Shown here: one piece after another, positions 14,671-22,250 of the stretch | How positions within the stretch are numbered: position 1 is the first letter of the stretch | Layout: each line of letters starts with the position of its first letter | Source: DASRCB01 sp035653295 | GTDB taxonomy: Bacteria > Acidobacteriota > Terriglobia > Bryobacterales > Bryobacteraceae | Assembly (NCBI GenBank): GCA_035653295.1 | Contig: DASRCB010000080.1 | Span: forward strand, 1 to 22,375 | Direction: 5' to 3' | Length of the DNA: 22,375 nt | Program-made: the position numbers and the translations under genes | Notes under the pieces: generated by a model | What the model was told of the DNA's origin: nothing | Databases searched by the model: none | The model's input: the letters and a program-made list of their open reading frames with translations, nothing else

Positions 14671-15483
14671 TTACTTGCGCGCCGATCCGGGCTCCGCCTG
14701 TTTGCGGTGCATCTCCGCCATCACAGTGTCGGGCAGGATGTGCCCAGCCACGCTCTGGAGCTTGTTCATGAAGGACCCGGCGACGATGTGATCCTTGCCG
14801 GCCATCAAGGCTTCATAGCCCTCTTTCGCCACCTGCGCGGGGTCGTCCTTGTTATCCTTCTGGCCCAGCTTCGTGTCGTTCTCTGTCAGACCGGCGCGGT
14901 CGAAGAACTCCGTCTCCGTGGGACCGGGCATGAGAGTCGTAACCGTTACGCCGGTGTCTTTCAGCTCATTGCGGATCGCCTCGGCAAACGATTTGACGAA
15001 TGCTTTGGAGGCGTTGTAGATCGCGGCGAACGAGCCGGGCATGGTGGCCGCAATGGAGCTGGTGAACAGCACGCGTCCCTCACCGCGGGCCACCATATCC
15101 GGCAGCACACGCTTGGCGAGGTGGACGGGTGAGATGACGTTGAGGTTGATGAGGTTCAGCTCGTCGCGCAGGTCGGTGCCGCGGGCAAAATCGCCGGAGA
15201 CACCGACGCCGGCATTAATGGCGATAGCATCCACCGGGCGCCCACCGCTGCGAATGCGCCCGTACAAGGCCTCGACGCCATCATACGTGGCGAGATCGAC
15301 GCGTATCGAATCCACCTCGGTTCCCGCGCTGGCCAGCCTCGTCGCTGCGTCCGTGATCTTGTCGGTTTCGGACGCGATCAGCAGATCGAAACCGTTCCGT
15401 GCAAACTCCGCGGCGAGTTCATATCCGATGCCGCTGGAGGCGCCGGTAACAACAGCAAAGCGTTTGGTCGAAGTATCGGTCAT
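14671..15483 (-). CDS. classical short-chain dehydrogenase/reductase
   Basis: A 270-aa cytosolic NAD(P)-dependent oxidoreductase. It has the cofactor motif TGASSGIG (13-20), NAG (90-92), a catalytic Ser in LFTSSIA (142/143) and YNASK (Y156, K160). DLLIASETDKI after strand 2 has no clear Arg at the usual NADP position, so cofactor preference is open. The substrate is unknown. GAGGGG (15496-15491) lies 7 nt before ATG 15483, a strong ribosome site, making this the likely first gene of the SDR-MFS-recQ transcript unless the 49-aa gene upstream is included. Confidence 0.9.
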   Translation of the reverse strand: MTDTSTKRFAVVTGASSGIGYELAAEFARNGFDLLIASETDKITDAATRLASAGTEVDSIRVDLATYDGVEALYGRIRSGGRPVDAIAINAGVGVSGDFARGTDLRDELNLINLNVISPVHLAKRVLPDMVARGEGRVLFTSSIAATMPGSFAAIYNASKAFVKSFAEAIRNELKDTGVTVTTLMPGPTETEFFDRAGLTENDTKLGQKDNKDDPAQVAKEGYEALMAGKDHIVAGSFMNKLQSVAGHILPDTVMAEMHRKQAEPGSARK

Positions 15484-15599
15484 GCATTATCCCCTCACCC
15501 TATAGACGGCCTCGATCTGGAGTGTTTCGAGCAAATCGGCGACGTCGCGGTGGTGAGAGAGAGCCGGCTGGCGCCCGGCGGCGCTTCGGTCGCCCGCGG

Positions 15600-15749
15600 T
15601 TATGTCTTCGGGGGGCGCACCGCGCCGGTCGAGGCGCTCTTCTTGTTCGCGGCGCCTTTGCCGCCGACGGCGGATTCCTTGCGCGCGGCTTTCGCACCGC
15701 CGCCGCGGTCTGTGCCGACCCCGTGGGCGTCTTTGCTGCGTTTGGCCAT
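15600..15749 (-). CDS. 49-aa basic Ala/Gly/Lys-rich protein (small gene)
   Basis: A short gene starting MAKRSKDAHGVG and ending TGAVRPPKT. It has eight Lys, four Arg and only three acidic residues, so it is strongly basic; it has no hydrophobic helix. A perfect AGGAGG (15761-15756) lies 6 nt before the ATG, the best ribosome site in the window. Composition recalls small nucleic-acid-binding or histone-H1-like tails, but I recognise no family. It lies 116 nt upstream of the SDR gene on the same strand and 76 nt from the divergent membrane protein. The overlapping plus-strand open frame is its antisense shadow. Confidence 0.65.
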   Translation of the reverse strand: MAKRSKDAHGVGTDRGGGAKAARKESAVGGKGAANKKSASTGAVRPPKT

Positions 15750-15825
15750 CGAAGTCCTCCTGAGGGTGGACGCTCGTCAGAACCCGATGTCGGTGGGGAA
15801 CGGTTACCTGATAAGATGTGGCGCC

Positions 15826-16377
15826 ATGGGTGGTGAGCCTGTTTTTCACGCGTGGCATGAGTATTGGCTCATGTCCGGAACAGCGGCGGCGACGCTGATC
15901 GGCCTGTTGTTCGTGGCGGTGACCCTCAACGCCGACCTGATTCTCGCGGGCACGCGACCGCATGTGAAGCGAATCGCCGAACAGGCGTTCAACAACTACG
16001 TGGCCGTTCTGATTGCCAGCCTGTTTCTTCTGATTCCCGATCAGCGGGGAAAGATCGCGGGGCTGGAACTTGCGTCTATCGGCATCGCCATGGGAGGCTG
16101 GGCGATATATCGGCTCGGTTCGGCCCTCAGGGCCGCGGACGAGAGCTTCAGCAAAAAGCGCACGCAGCGCCGTTTGCTTCCGTCGGTGCTGGGATTCCTG
16201 TTGCTGATCGCCTCCGCGGCGCAACTGCTTCTGAAAGCCGGAGACGCGGACGCGCTCAGTCTTGCCGGCTCAGGCTTATTGCTGCTGCTGATCGCCGCCA
16301 CGGGCACCTCATGGGACCTGCTGGTGCGTGTCGCCGAGATCCGGCATTCGGCCGAGGCTAAGCAGCGCGGGATTTGA
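15826..16377 (+). CDS. uncharacterised multi-pass membrane protein
   Basis: A 183-aa protein with four or five hydrophobic helices (about 15-35, 55-70, 78-95, 115-135, 142-160). The start HAWHEYWLMSGTAAATLIGLLFVAVTLN matches a group of small bacterial membrane proteins I have seen with a HEWHEFY..GTAAATLVGL..FVA pattern and no known function. ATG 15826 is chosen because homology-like sequence starts there, but it has no Shine-Dalgarno. ATG 15787 is in frame and would add 13 residues. Its last 20 bp overlap the 3' end of ypdA on the other strand. Confidence 0.7.
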   Translation: MGGEPVFHAWHEYWLMSGTAAATLIGLLFVAVTLNADLILAGTRPHVKRIAEQAFNNYVAVLIASLFLLIPDQRGKIAGLELASIGIAMGGWAIYRLGSALRAADESFSKKRTQRRLLPSVLGFLLLIASAAQLLLKAGDADALSLAGSGLLLLLIAATGTSWDLLVRVAEIRHSAEAKQRGI

Positions 16378-17335
16378 GGTCGGCGGCGATCGCTTCGGCG
16401 ATTTTCTGGCCGTGAAAACGGCCGTTCTCGATGAAGATTTCGTTCGTGTGCATGCCGGCGACGATGACGCCGGCGAGGTAGACGCCGGCGCGGTCGCTTT
16501 CCAGGGTTTCGGGGTTAGTGCGGGGGCGGAGCGTTTCCGGATCGAGGCGAATGCCGAGGGAGGCCATGAACTCGAGATCGGGGTGGTAGCCGGTCATGGC
16601 GAAGACGAAGTCGTTCTTCACGCAACGCGGGCCCTCAGGGGTTTGCAGCAGCACCTCGTGTTCGCGGATCTCGACGATGCGGGTGTTGAAATAAGCGGCG
16701 ATCTCGCCGTTCCTGATGCGGTTCTCGATGTTGGGCTTGATCCAGTACTTGACGTGCTTGTGAATGCCGGGGCCGCGGTGCACCATGGTGACGCGGGCGC
16801 CGGTCCAGTAGAGCTCCAAAGCAGCGATAGCGGCGGAGTTCTTGGCGCCGACGACCATCGCGTCGTGGTCGTAATAAGGATGCGCTTCCTTGTAGTAGTG
16901 AATGACCTTCGGGAGGTCCTCGCCGGGGACGTCAAGGCGATTGGGTAAATCGTAGTAACCGGTGGCGAGGATGATCTTACGGGCGCAGTAAGCAGCCTTG
17001 TCGGTTTCCACGGTAAAGTTCAGGTCCGAGCCGCCGATGCGCAGCACGCGCTCGTACTGGTGGATGGTGAGGTGGTAATGGTCGGCAACGCGGCGGTAAT
17101 ACTTGAGGGCTTCGGTGCGGCCGGGCTTCTCGTTCAGCGAGGTCATGGGGATATCGCCGATTTCGAGGAGCTCGGGCGTGGTGAAGAAGACCATGTTGGT
17201 GGGGTAGTGGTAGATGGAGTTGACGACACACCCCTTATCGAAGATGAGAGCGCGGAGGCCGCGGCGCTGCAGTTCGATGCCACAGGCGAGTCCGGTAGGT
17301 CCGGCGCCAACGATGACGGCGTCGAGGGTATCCAC
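16358..17335 (-). CDS. ypdA: YpdA/Bdr-family bacillithiol disulfide reductase
   Basis: A 325-aa FAD- and NADPH-dependent oxidoreductase. In Firmicutes this family reduces bacillithiol disulfide. The FAD motif is GAGPTG (10-15), the NADPH motif region VVGAKNSAAIAALEL (161-175), and the C-terminal FAD contact VYLAGVIVAGMHTNEIFIENGRFHG (reported to its key residues G289-H309). FFTTPELLEIGDIPM (50-64) is typical of YpdA. The Cys14 reported as important in Staphylococcus YpdA is Thr14 here. GTG 17335 begins one base after the alaS stop, so translation is probably coupled. The longer open frame only shadows alaS. No bacillithiol biosynthesis gene is in the window. Confidence 0.85.
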   Translation of the reverse strand: MDTLDAVIVGAGPTGLACGIELQRRGLRALIFDKGCVVNSIYHYPTNMVFFTTPELLEIGDIPMTSLNEKPGRTEALKYYRRVADHYHLTIHQYERVLRIGGSDLNFTVETDKAAYCARKIILATGYYDLPNRLDVPGEDLPKVIHYYKEAHPYYDHDAMVVGAKNSAAIAALELYWTGARVTMVHRGPGIHKHVKYWIKPNIENRIRNGEIAAYFNTRIVEIREHEVLLQTPEGPRCVKNDFVFAMTGYHPDLEFMASLGIRLDPETLRPRTNPETLESDRAGVYLAGVIVAGMHTNEIFIENGRFHGQKIAEAIAADLKSRAA

Positions 17336-17336
17336 T

Positions 17337-19940
17337 TCAGAGCATGCTCTCCACGCTGGAGTAGACGCTCTCGAGAGCGGCCGGTAGCGCGGCCTGATTT
17401 TTGCCGCCTGCCTCGGCCATGTCGGGACGGCCACCGCCCTTGCCACCCACCGCCTGAGCGACCTGTCCGACCAGCTTACCGGCGTGCACCTTCGCAGTCA
17501 GATCCTTTGTCACAGCGCCGACGATGGAGATGTTGGAGTCTTCGCCGGAAGCGAGCACCACCACCGCAGTCTTCCACTTATTGCGGAGCGAATCGGCGAG
17601 CGTGCGCAGCTGGGCGCGATCCATACCGGAGACGGGCGCCGCGAGGACGCGAACACCCTTCAGCTCGCGGGCCTTCTGTTCGAGGCCGCCGACCTCGGCA
17701 TTGGCGAGTTTCTGTTTGAGCTGTTCGATCTCGCGCTCGCGGGCTTTGGAATCGAGCAGCAGCTTCTCCACCTGATCGACGACTTCTTCGTCGCGGACGC
17801 GCACCGCCTGGGCGAGGCGGCTGAGCGCGGAGGTCGCGGACTGGAAGCGCTCGAGGGCGGCCTGGCCGGTGATGGCCTCGATGCGGCGAACGCCGGCTGA
17901 AATGCTGCCCTCGTAAATGATCTTGAACAGACCGATGTCGCCGGTGCGATGGACGTGGGTGCCGCCGCACAGCTCTTTGCTGAATCCGGCCACAGAGACG
18001 ACGCGCACCTTCTCGCCGTATTTTTCACCGAACAGGGCCATGGCGCCGGTGTCGAGGGCCTGGTCGAGATCCATGACATCGGTGTGGACGTCGATATTGC
18101 GCAGGATCTCTTCGTTCACGATGCGCTCGACTTCGGCGATTTCCTCCTGCGTCATCGCGGCGTAATGGGTGAAATCGAACCGCAGACGGCCGGGGTCGAC
18201 GACGCTGCCGGCCTGTTTCACGTGATTGCCGAGGACACGGCGCAGCGCGGCGTGCACGAGGTGAGTTGCGGTGTGGTTGCGCATCGTGGATTCGCGCTTC
18301 GGCTCATCCACTTTGGCGAGCAGGCGGTCGCCGGGTTTCACCTCTCCGAACAGGTAAACCTGATGCACGACGGCGTTGGGCGACGGCTTGTACGTGTTCT
18401 CGACGACGGCGATGCGCTCGCCGGTGGCCGGGGAGAGGAGAAGGCCTGTATCGCCGACCTGTCCGCCGGATTCGGCGTAGAAGGGGGTGCGATCGAAAAC
18501 CAGTTCCACCCTGCCGTCCTCGTTGATGACCTGCCGCACGTCGACCACGGCTTCCAGCGTTTCGCGGCCGATGAACTCGGTGGGCGGGAGGCTGCGGTAG
18601 ACCTCGGGGATGAAGGCCTTGTCGCCGCCCTTCCAGCTGGCGCGGGCGCGGGCGCGCTGCTTCTGCATTTCTTCGGAGAAGCCCTGGCGATCGATGGTGA
18701 GGCCGAACTCGCGGGCCATCTCCTCCTGCTCGTCGATGGCGAGGCCGTAAGTATCGTAAAGGCGAAACGAGGCGGCGCCGGAAAGCACGCCGCCCGCCGC
18801 CGACTTCGCCTCCTGCTGGAAGAACCGCTCGGCGACCTGAAAGGTGGTGGCGTAGCGATTCTCTTCCTCGCGCACCACGCGGGCGACACGGCCGATGCTC
18901 TCCACCATTTCGGGGTAGCCGGGCTTCATGAGCTCGGCGATGAAAGCGGTGAGGTCGGACAGATACGGTTCCTGGCGTCCGATCATGCGGGCGTTACGCA
19001 GGGCGCGGCGCATGATTTTACGCAGCACGTAGCCGCGGCCTTCGTTCGAAGGGAGCACGCCGTCGTGGATGAGGAAAGCGGTGGCGCGGGCGTGGTCAGC
19101 GTTGATCCGCAGGGCGACGTCGGTGCGGTCGTCGTGGCCGTAGTGGACGTGGAACAGGCCGGCGGCGCGATCGATGATGGGCAGCAGCAGGTCGGTTTCG
19201 TAGTTGGAGAGCTTGCCCTGGAGGACCGCGGCGACACGCTCGAGGCCCATGCCGGTATCGATGGAAGGACGGGGCAGAGGGGTCATCGCGCCGTCGACGG
19301 AGCGGTCGAACTGCATGAAGACGAGGTTCCAGATCTCGACGAAACGGCCGCCGCCATCGTCGGGGAACTGTTCGTGCTCACGGCCGGGCTCGGCGGCTTC
19401 GGGGCCGAGGTCGTAGTGGATTTCCGAGCAGGGGCCGCAGGGTCCGGTCTCGCCCATCTGCCAGAAGTTGTCCTTCTCGTCGAGGCGGAAAATGCGGCTT
19501 TTGGGGACGCCGGCTACCTTCTGCCAGAGCTCTTCGGCGTCGTCGTCCTCGCGGAAGACGGTGACGTAGAGTCGATCTTTGTCGAGGCCGTACTCTTTGG
19601 TGACCAGCTCCCAGGCGAAGTCGATGGCCTCGCGCTTGAAGTAATCGCCGAAGCTGAAGTTGCCCAGCATCTCGAAAAAGGTGTGGTGGCGGCGCGTGTA
19701 GCCGACATTGTCGAGGTCGTTGTGCTTGCCGCCGGCGCGGACGCATTTCTGGGAGGAGCAGGCGCGGGAATAATCGCGTTTTTCGAGACCGGTGAAGACA
19801 TCCTTGAACTGGTTCATGCCGGCGTTAGTGAACAGCAGGGTCGGGTCGTTGGCGGGCACCAACGAGGAGCTGCGGACGGGGCGGTGTCCGCGCGCGGCGA
19901 AGTAGTCCAGGAACTTCTGACGAATCTCGTTTCCAGTCAT
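17337..19940 (-). CDS. alaS: alanyl-tRNA synthetase
   Basis: An 867-aa class II synthetase that charges tRNA-Ala. The N-terminal catalytic core has SSLVPANDPTLLFTNAGMNQF and RHHTFFEMLGNFSFGDYFK. The editing domain zinc/catalytic motifs are HTATH (556-560) and CGGTH (658-662). The C-terminal DHHA1-like part ends with VGGKGGGRPDMAEAGG. Length is normal. Two in-frame ATGs exist: 19952 (MRYSM..) and 19940 (MTGNEIRQKF). The second matches the usual AlaS start and is used. The membrane protein gene lies 36 nt upstream and ypdA follows with 1 nt between, so all are probably one transcript. Confidence 0.97.
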   Translation of the reverse strand: MTGNEIRQKFLDYFAARGHRPVRSSSLVPANDPTLLFTNAGMNQFKDVFTGLEKRDYSRACSSQKCVRAGGKHNDLDNVGYTRRHHTFFEMLGNFSFGDYFKREAIDFAWELVTKEYGLDKDRLYVTVFREDDDAEELWQKVAGVPKSRIFRLDEKDNFWQMGETGPCGPCSEIHYDLGPEAAEPGREHEQFPDDGGGRFVEIWNLVFMQFDRSVDGAMTPLPRPSIDTGMGLERVAAVLQGKLSNYETDLLLPIIDRAAGLFHVHYGHDDRTDVALRINADHARATAFLIHDGVLPSNEGRGYVLRKIMRRALRNARMIGRQEPYLSDLTAFIAELMKPGYPEMVESIGRVARVVREEENRYATTFQVAERFFQQEAKSAAGGVLSGAASFRLYDTYGLAIDEQEEMAREFGLTIDRQGFSEEMQKQRARARASWKGGDKAFIPEVYRSLPPTEFIGRETLEAVVDVRQVINEDGRVELVFDRTPFYAESGGQVGDTGLLLSPATGERIAVVENTYKPSPNAVVHQVYLFGEVKPGDRLLAKVDEPKRESTMRNHTATHLVHAALRRVLGNHVKQAGSVVDPGRLRFDFTHYAAMTQEEIAEVERIVNEEILRNIDVHTDVMDLDQALDTGAMALFGEKYGEKVRVVSVAGFSKELCGGTHVHRTGDIGLFKIIYEGSISAGVRRIEAITGQAALERFQSATSALSRLAQAVRVRDEEVVDQVEKLLLDSKAREREIEQLKQKLANAEVGGLEQKARELKGVRVLAAPVSGMDRAQLRTLADSLRNKWKTAVVVLASGEDSNISIVGAVTKDLTAKVHAGKLVGQVAQAVGGKGGGRPDMAEAGGKNQAALPAALESVYSSVESML

Positions 19941-19976
19941 TGAATATCTCATTTTCCCATGCGGGGCTGAGAGCGA

Positions 19977-20696
19977 TTACCGGCCGCGGATGAATGCAGA
20001 TGAACGCGGATCAGAGCTGTACAGCATTTTGGCCACCGCGAACAGCCAGGCTGTGGCGAAGAGCGCGTTGCCGATGATCGCCGGGCCCAGGCCGGTCAGA
20101 GAAGCGATGCCAAGGATTCCGGTGGACACGCCCAGCCAGGCGGTGATCTTACTCAACCTGGCCTGCAGCATGACGAGCGCGGTGACGAGAATACCCAGGG
20201 ATAACGTCACGATGGCGTATGCCACTTCGAGTGGAGACAGCAAAAGGGCTGATGCGTAGTCAGCAGCCGCGAGCAAGCTCGCGCGCCGGGCATCAGACGC
20301 GGCACTCGCATACCTGCCGTAGAGGATGAGGATGGAGGCGTAATGTGTCCAGGTGACGGATAAATCCAGAACGATAAACAGAGCGCTAAAGGCCGTCGCG
20401 ACGACCATCGCAATTCGGTTGACCTTACTCAAAGCGAGGAAGAGCGCCAGGGTAACGGGAATGAACAGAAAATCGGTGAAGACCGAAACGGCGAGTATGG
20501 CCCACCATGCGGTAGTTTTGCCGGGAAGGTAATCGAACCAGGCTTCGCCGGTGGTAGGTGGAACGCCCACCCGAGCGTAGAGGAAGAAGATAACTATGTA
20601 GCCGATGCCAAGAGCGAGCGCGGCGATCGCGCCGGCGCGGCGCCAGCCGCTGTCGTGCAGGACAGTCGCTTTACGGGGCGGCTCATCGATTGTCAT
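19977..20696 (-). CDS. uncharacterised multi-pass membrane protein
   Basis: A 239-aa protein with about six or seven hydrophobic helices, first at about 20-42. The layout (short N-terminal cytosolic stretch, long helix hairpins, YASALLLSPLEVAYAIVTL) resembles DUF4386-type membrane proteins, but I would not assign it firmly. GGAGA about 6 nt before ATG 20696 supports the start. The last ten residues (DPRSSAFIRG) are encoded by a 10-bp-period repeat at 19986-20015 and are probably not ancestral. Its position upstream of alaS suggests co-transcription without a shared function. Confidence 0.75.
   Translation of the reverse strand: MTIDEPPRKATVLHDSGWRRAGAIAALALGIGYIVIFFLYARVGVPPTTGEAWFDYLPGKTTAWWAILAVSVFTDFLFIPVTLALFLALSKVNRIAMVVATAFSALFIVLDLSVTWTHYASILILYGRYASAASDARRASLLAAADYASALLLSPLEVAYAIVTLSLGILVTALVMLQARLSKITAWLGVSTGILGIASLTGLGPAIIGNALFATAWLFAVAKMLYSSDPRSSAFIRGR
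19986..20015. repeat. three 10-bp tandem repeats forming the 3' end of the membrane protein gene
   Basis: GCGGATGAAT, GCAGATGAAC and GCGGATCAGA (19986-20015) are near copies of one 10-bp unit. The phrase resembles a short dispersed repeat (GATGAACGCGGAT type) that I remember from intergenic regions of many unrelated bacteria. Here it lies inside the last codons of the minus-strand gene. Confidence 0.6.
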
Positions 20697-20789
20697 CGGC
20701 TTCTCCAGTTTTTTGGATACCTTATTTTCCGCCGGCGCGGCGCAGGTATCGCGTTTTATTCGGCCGTGCAGGGGAGTTGGACGCCGTTC
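20697..20789. other. short gap with a 6-bp inverted repeat
   Basis: Between the frameshifted gene and the membrane protein gene. Read on the plus strand, GGATACC (20715-20721) and GGTATC (20746-20751) flank a G+C-rich core. No T tract and no clear promoter boxes were seen. Confidence 0.35.
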
Positions 20790-21387
20790 TTACCGCCTTT
20801 GGGGCGGGTCCGATCGCGGATCGGCGATCAGGACGGGCGCGGCAGCAGCGGCGACGGCGATTTCCGGGGCCGGTCTGGGTTCGTTTCGAACGACCGGCGG
20901 CGGGGCCTGAACGGATTTGGCTTCGTTTTGCTCCGTAACGCGCTTGCGCTGGAGTTCCTTCAGCTTTGCCCAGGCGCTCTCGTACGCGCGGGCGGAACGT
21001 GTTTTCATAGCGATGGAGTCTGGCGACCTCGGGCGAGTCCATGACATCGGCCATGGCGGCCATGGGGTCCCTGGACGGATGATCGTAAGCCGCACGATCA
21101 GTGTGACAGCGGATGACTCTCTGCATGCGGGTCATGCGCCAGTGGGCGGCGACCATATCCTCGATCAGGAATTGCTCGAGACAGGTGCCGGGCCGGAGCT
21201 GGCGACAAAACTCGGCGTGAACACGCTCGAATTCGGCGGGATCCTCGAAGGCGAGGACCACGCGGCTGGCGGTGGCGCCGTGTTTGATGGCGTTTTGGGA
21301 TGAAGCCGCTTTGCCCTCGGGGGTACGCGGGCCGGTGCTGGCCTGCGCGTTTTTCTGATTGGCGATGATCTGCGCGGAAGTTGACAT
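20790..21387 (-). pseudogene. TGPRT..KHG family gene with a +1 frameshift
   Basis: The start MSTSAQIIANQKNAQASTGPRTPEGKAASSQNAIKHG.. (key residues TGPRTxEGKxxSxxNAxKHG) is a family common in Acidobacteria with unknown function. GAGG lies 6 nt before ATG 21387. At about residue 132, near plus positions 20990-20992, the sensible sequence jumps frame: RLHRYENTF continues as AYESAWAKLKELQRKRV in another frame, ending at TAA 20790-20792. Removing one base from the GGG there (CCC on the coding strand) gives a 198-aa product typical of the family. Read without correction, the frame runs to 20722 with an Arg-rich, non-protein-like tail. Either a recent frameshift or a sequencing error. Confidence 0.7.
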
Positions 21388-21667
21388 ACGATGCCTCGCT
21401 GAGCCCAACGTATCGCGAGGGGGGCGCGCAGGCGCGGATTCGGGAAAAGGAGGATTGGCCGGAAGTCCTGGCCGGAAAAGGAGTTATCGATTTTTTTCCG
21501 AGTGACGAACTGTGGTGACTGGTAGTTTCACGGTCGTGCGGCGTGGGCTCCGCCGGTACTCGGCGGTATCAGGCAGTCCTGATTAAAGTTCGGCAAGCTC
21601 GGAAACGTGCGCGGTTGCGGGAGGGTCCTTCGTTTAGAGCCGCCCGATGTGGGCGAGAGGAGAATGA
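21388..21667. other. non-coding region upstream of the His/Trp-rich gene
   Basis: It contains a direct duplication of GGAAAAGGAG and TGGCCGGAA around 21443-21483, a run of seven T at about 21491-21497, and a 6-bp stem CCGCCG/CGGCGG (21550-21555 with 21561-21566) with a 5-nt loop. No convincing promoter or gene was found. Confidence 0.4.
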
Positions 21668-21922
21668 ATGAAACGTATTGCGGGCGCCTTGGTTTTGGCC
21701 ATGGGGCTGACGCTGCCGATGGGCATCGCGTTTGCTCAGGACCATCCCGAACACCACGAACGTCAGGATCGTCCGCACCACGAGTGGAACGATTCCGAGA
21801 ACGGGGCGTGGCATCAATATCTGAAGGAACATCACAAGAGAGATCGCGAGTGGAATAGAGCCAGCAAGCGGGAACAGCGCAATTACTGGAAGTGGCGCGA
21901 CCAGCACCAGGACGTCCACTGA
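21668..21922 (+). CDS. small secreted His/Trp-rich protein
   Basis: An 84-aa protein with a clear signal peptide (MKRIAGALVLAMGLTLPMG..AFA, cleavage after about residue 23). The mature ~61 residues hold about ten His and five Trp and many charged residues. Two segments look related, AWHQYLKEHHKRD and NYWKWRDQHQD, suggesting a duplicated unit. His clusters suggest metal binding in the periplasm, but I recognise no characterised family. AGGAG (21658-21662) lies 5 nt before ATG 21668. A perfect 14-bp palindrome starts one base after the stop codon. Confidence 0.75.
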   Translation: MKRIAGALVLAMGLTLPMGIAFAQDHPEHHERQDRPHHEWNDSENGAWHQYLKEHHKRDREWNRASKREQRNYWKWRDQHQDVH

Positions 21923-21936
21923 GGGCAGCGCTGCCC
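21923..21936. other. 14-bp perfect palindrome directly after a stop codon
   Basis: GGGCAGCGCTGCCC follows the stop of the His/Trp-rich gene. It is not followed by T residues, so it is not a standard intrinsic terminator, though it may stabilise the 3' end or be part of the hairpin-rich region beyond. Confidence 0.45.
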
Positions 21937-21970
21937 GGAATCGGGGCTCGACTGGTCGACAGCCAGCCGT

Positions 21971-22200
21971 GACGATTGGGGCAGCACGGTGCTATCGTCG
22001 TGACTTGCGCCATCCTGGCAGGCGGAATCGCCTGCCGGAGGCGGGCTGAGAGCCCGCCGCAGGCCGAGGGCCTGCCGCCCACTGAGCGGGTATTTTCAGG
22101 AAATCACCTTCAAATCGGTGTGCAAGCCAAAGGCTTGCACCACAATCGGCATTTCAGGAGAATGTCCAAGGTTCAGTGGGCAGGCGGAACCGCCTGCCCC
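21971..22200. repeat. cluster of six hairpins (REP-like palindromic array)
   Basis: Successive perfect stems: GACGAT/ATCGTC with inner AGCA/TGCT (21971-21999); GGCAGGCG-GAAT-CGCCTGCC (22017-22036); GGCGGGCT-GAG-AGCCCGCC (22040-22058); GCAGGCC-GAG-GGCCTGC (22059-22075); GTGCAAGCC-AAA-GGCTTGCAC (22120-22140); GGGCAGGCGG-AA-CCGCCTGCCC (22178-22199). An outer pair CCCACTGA (22078-22085) and TCAGTGGG (22173-22180) encloses the fifth. The first GGCAGGCG stem and the last share the same core, as in repeats I know from Solibacter-like and Planctomycete genomes. Open frames across it are spurious. Confidence 0.75.
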
Positions 22201-22250
22201 ACGCTTCCGAAAGGACGCCGATCCTCTTTACTTCGTCATGAATCCAGCGG

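Noticed and set aside
15487..16224. Minus-strand 245-aa ORF across the small basic gene and the membrane protein
   Set aside because: Arg/Gln/His-rich shadow. The small gene at 15600-15749 uses another frame with an ideal Shine-Dalgarno.
17949..19943. Plus-strand 664-aa ORF opposite alaS
   Set aside because: Antisense shadow of a highly conserved alaS; its Val/Asp/Gly-rich sequence matches no family.
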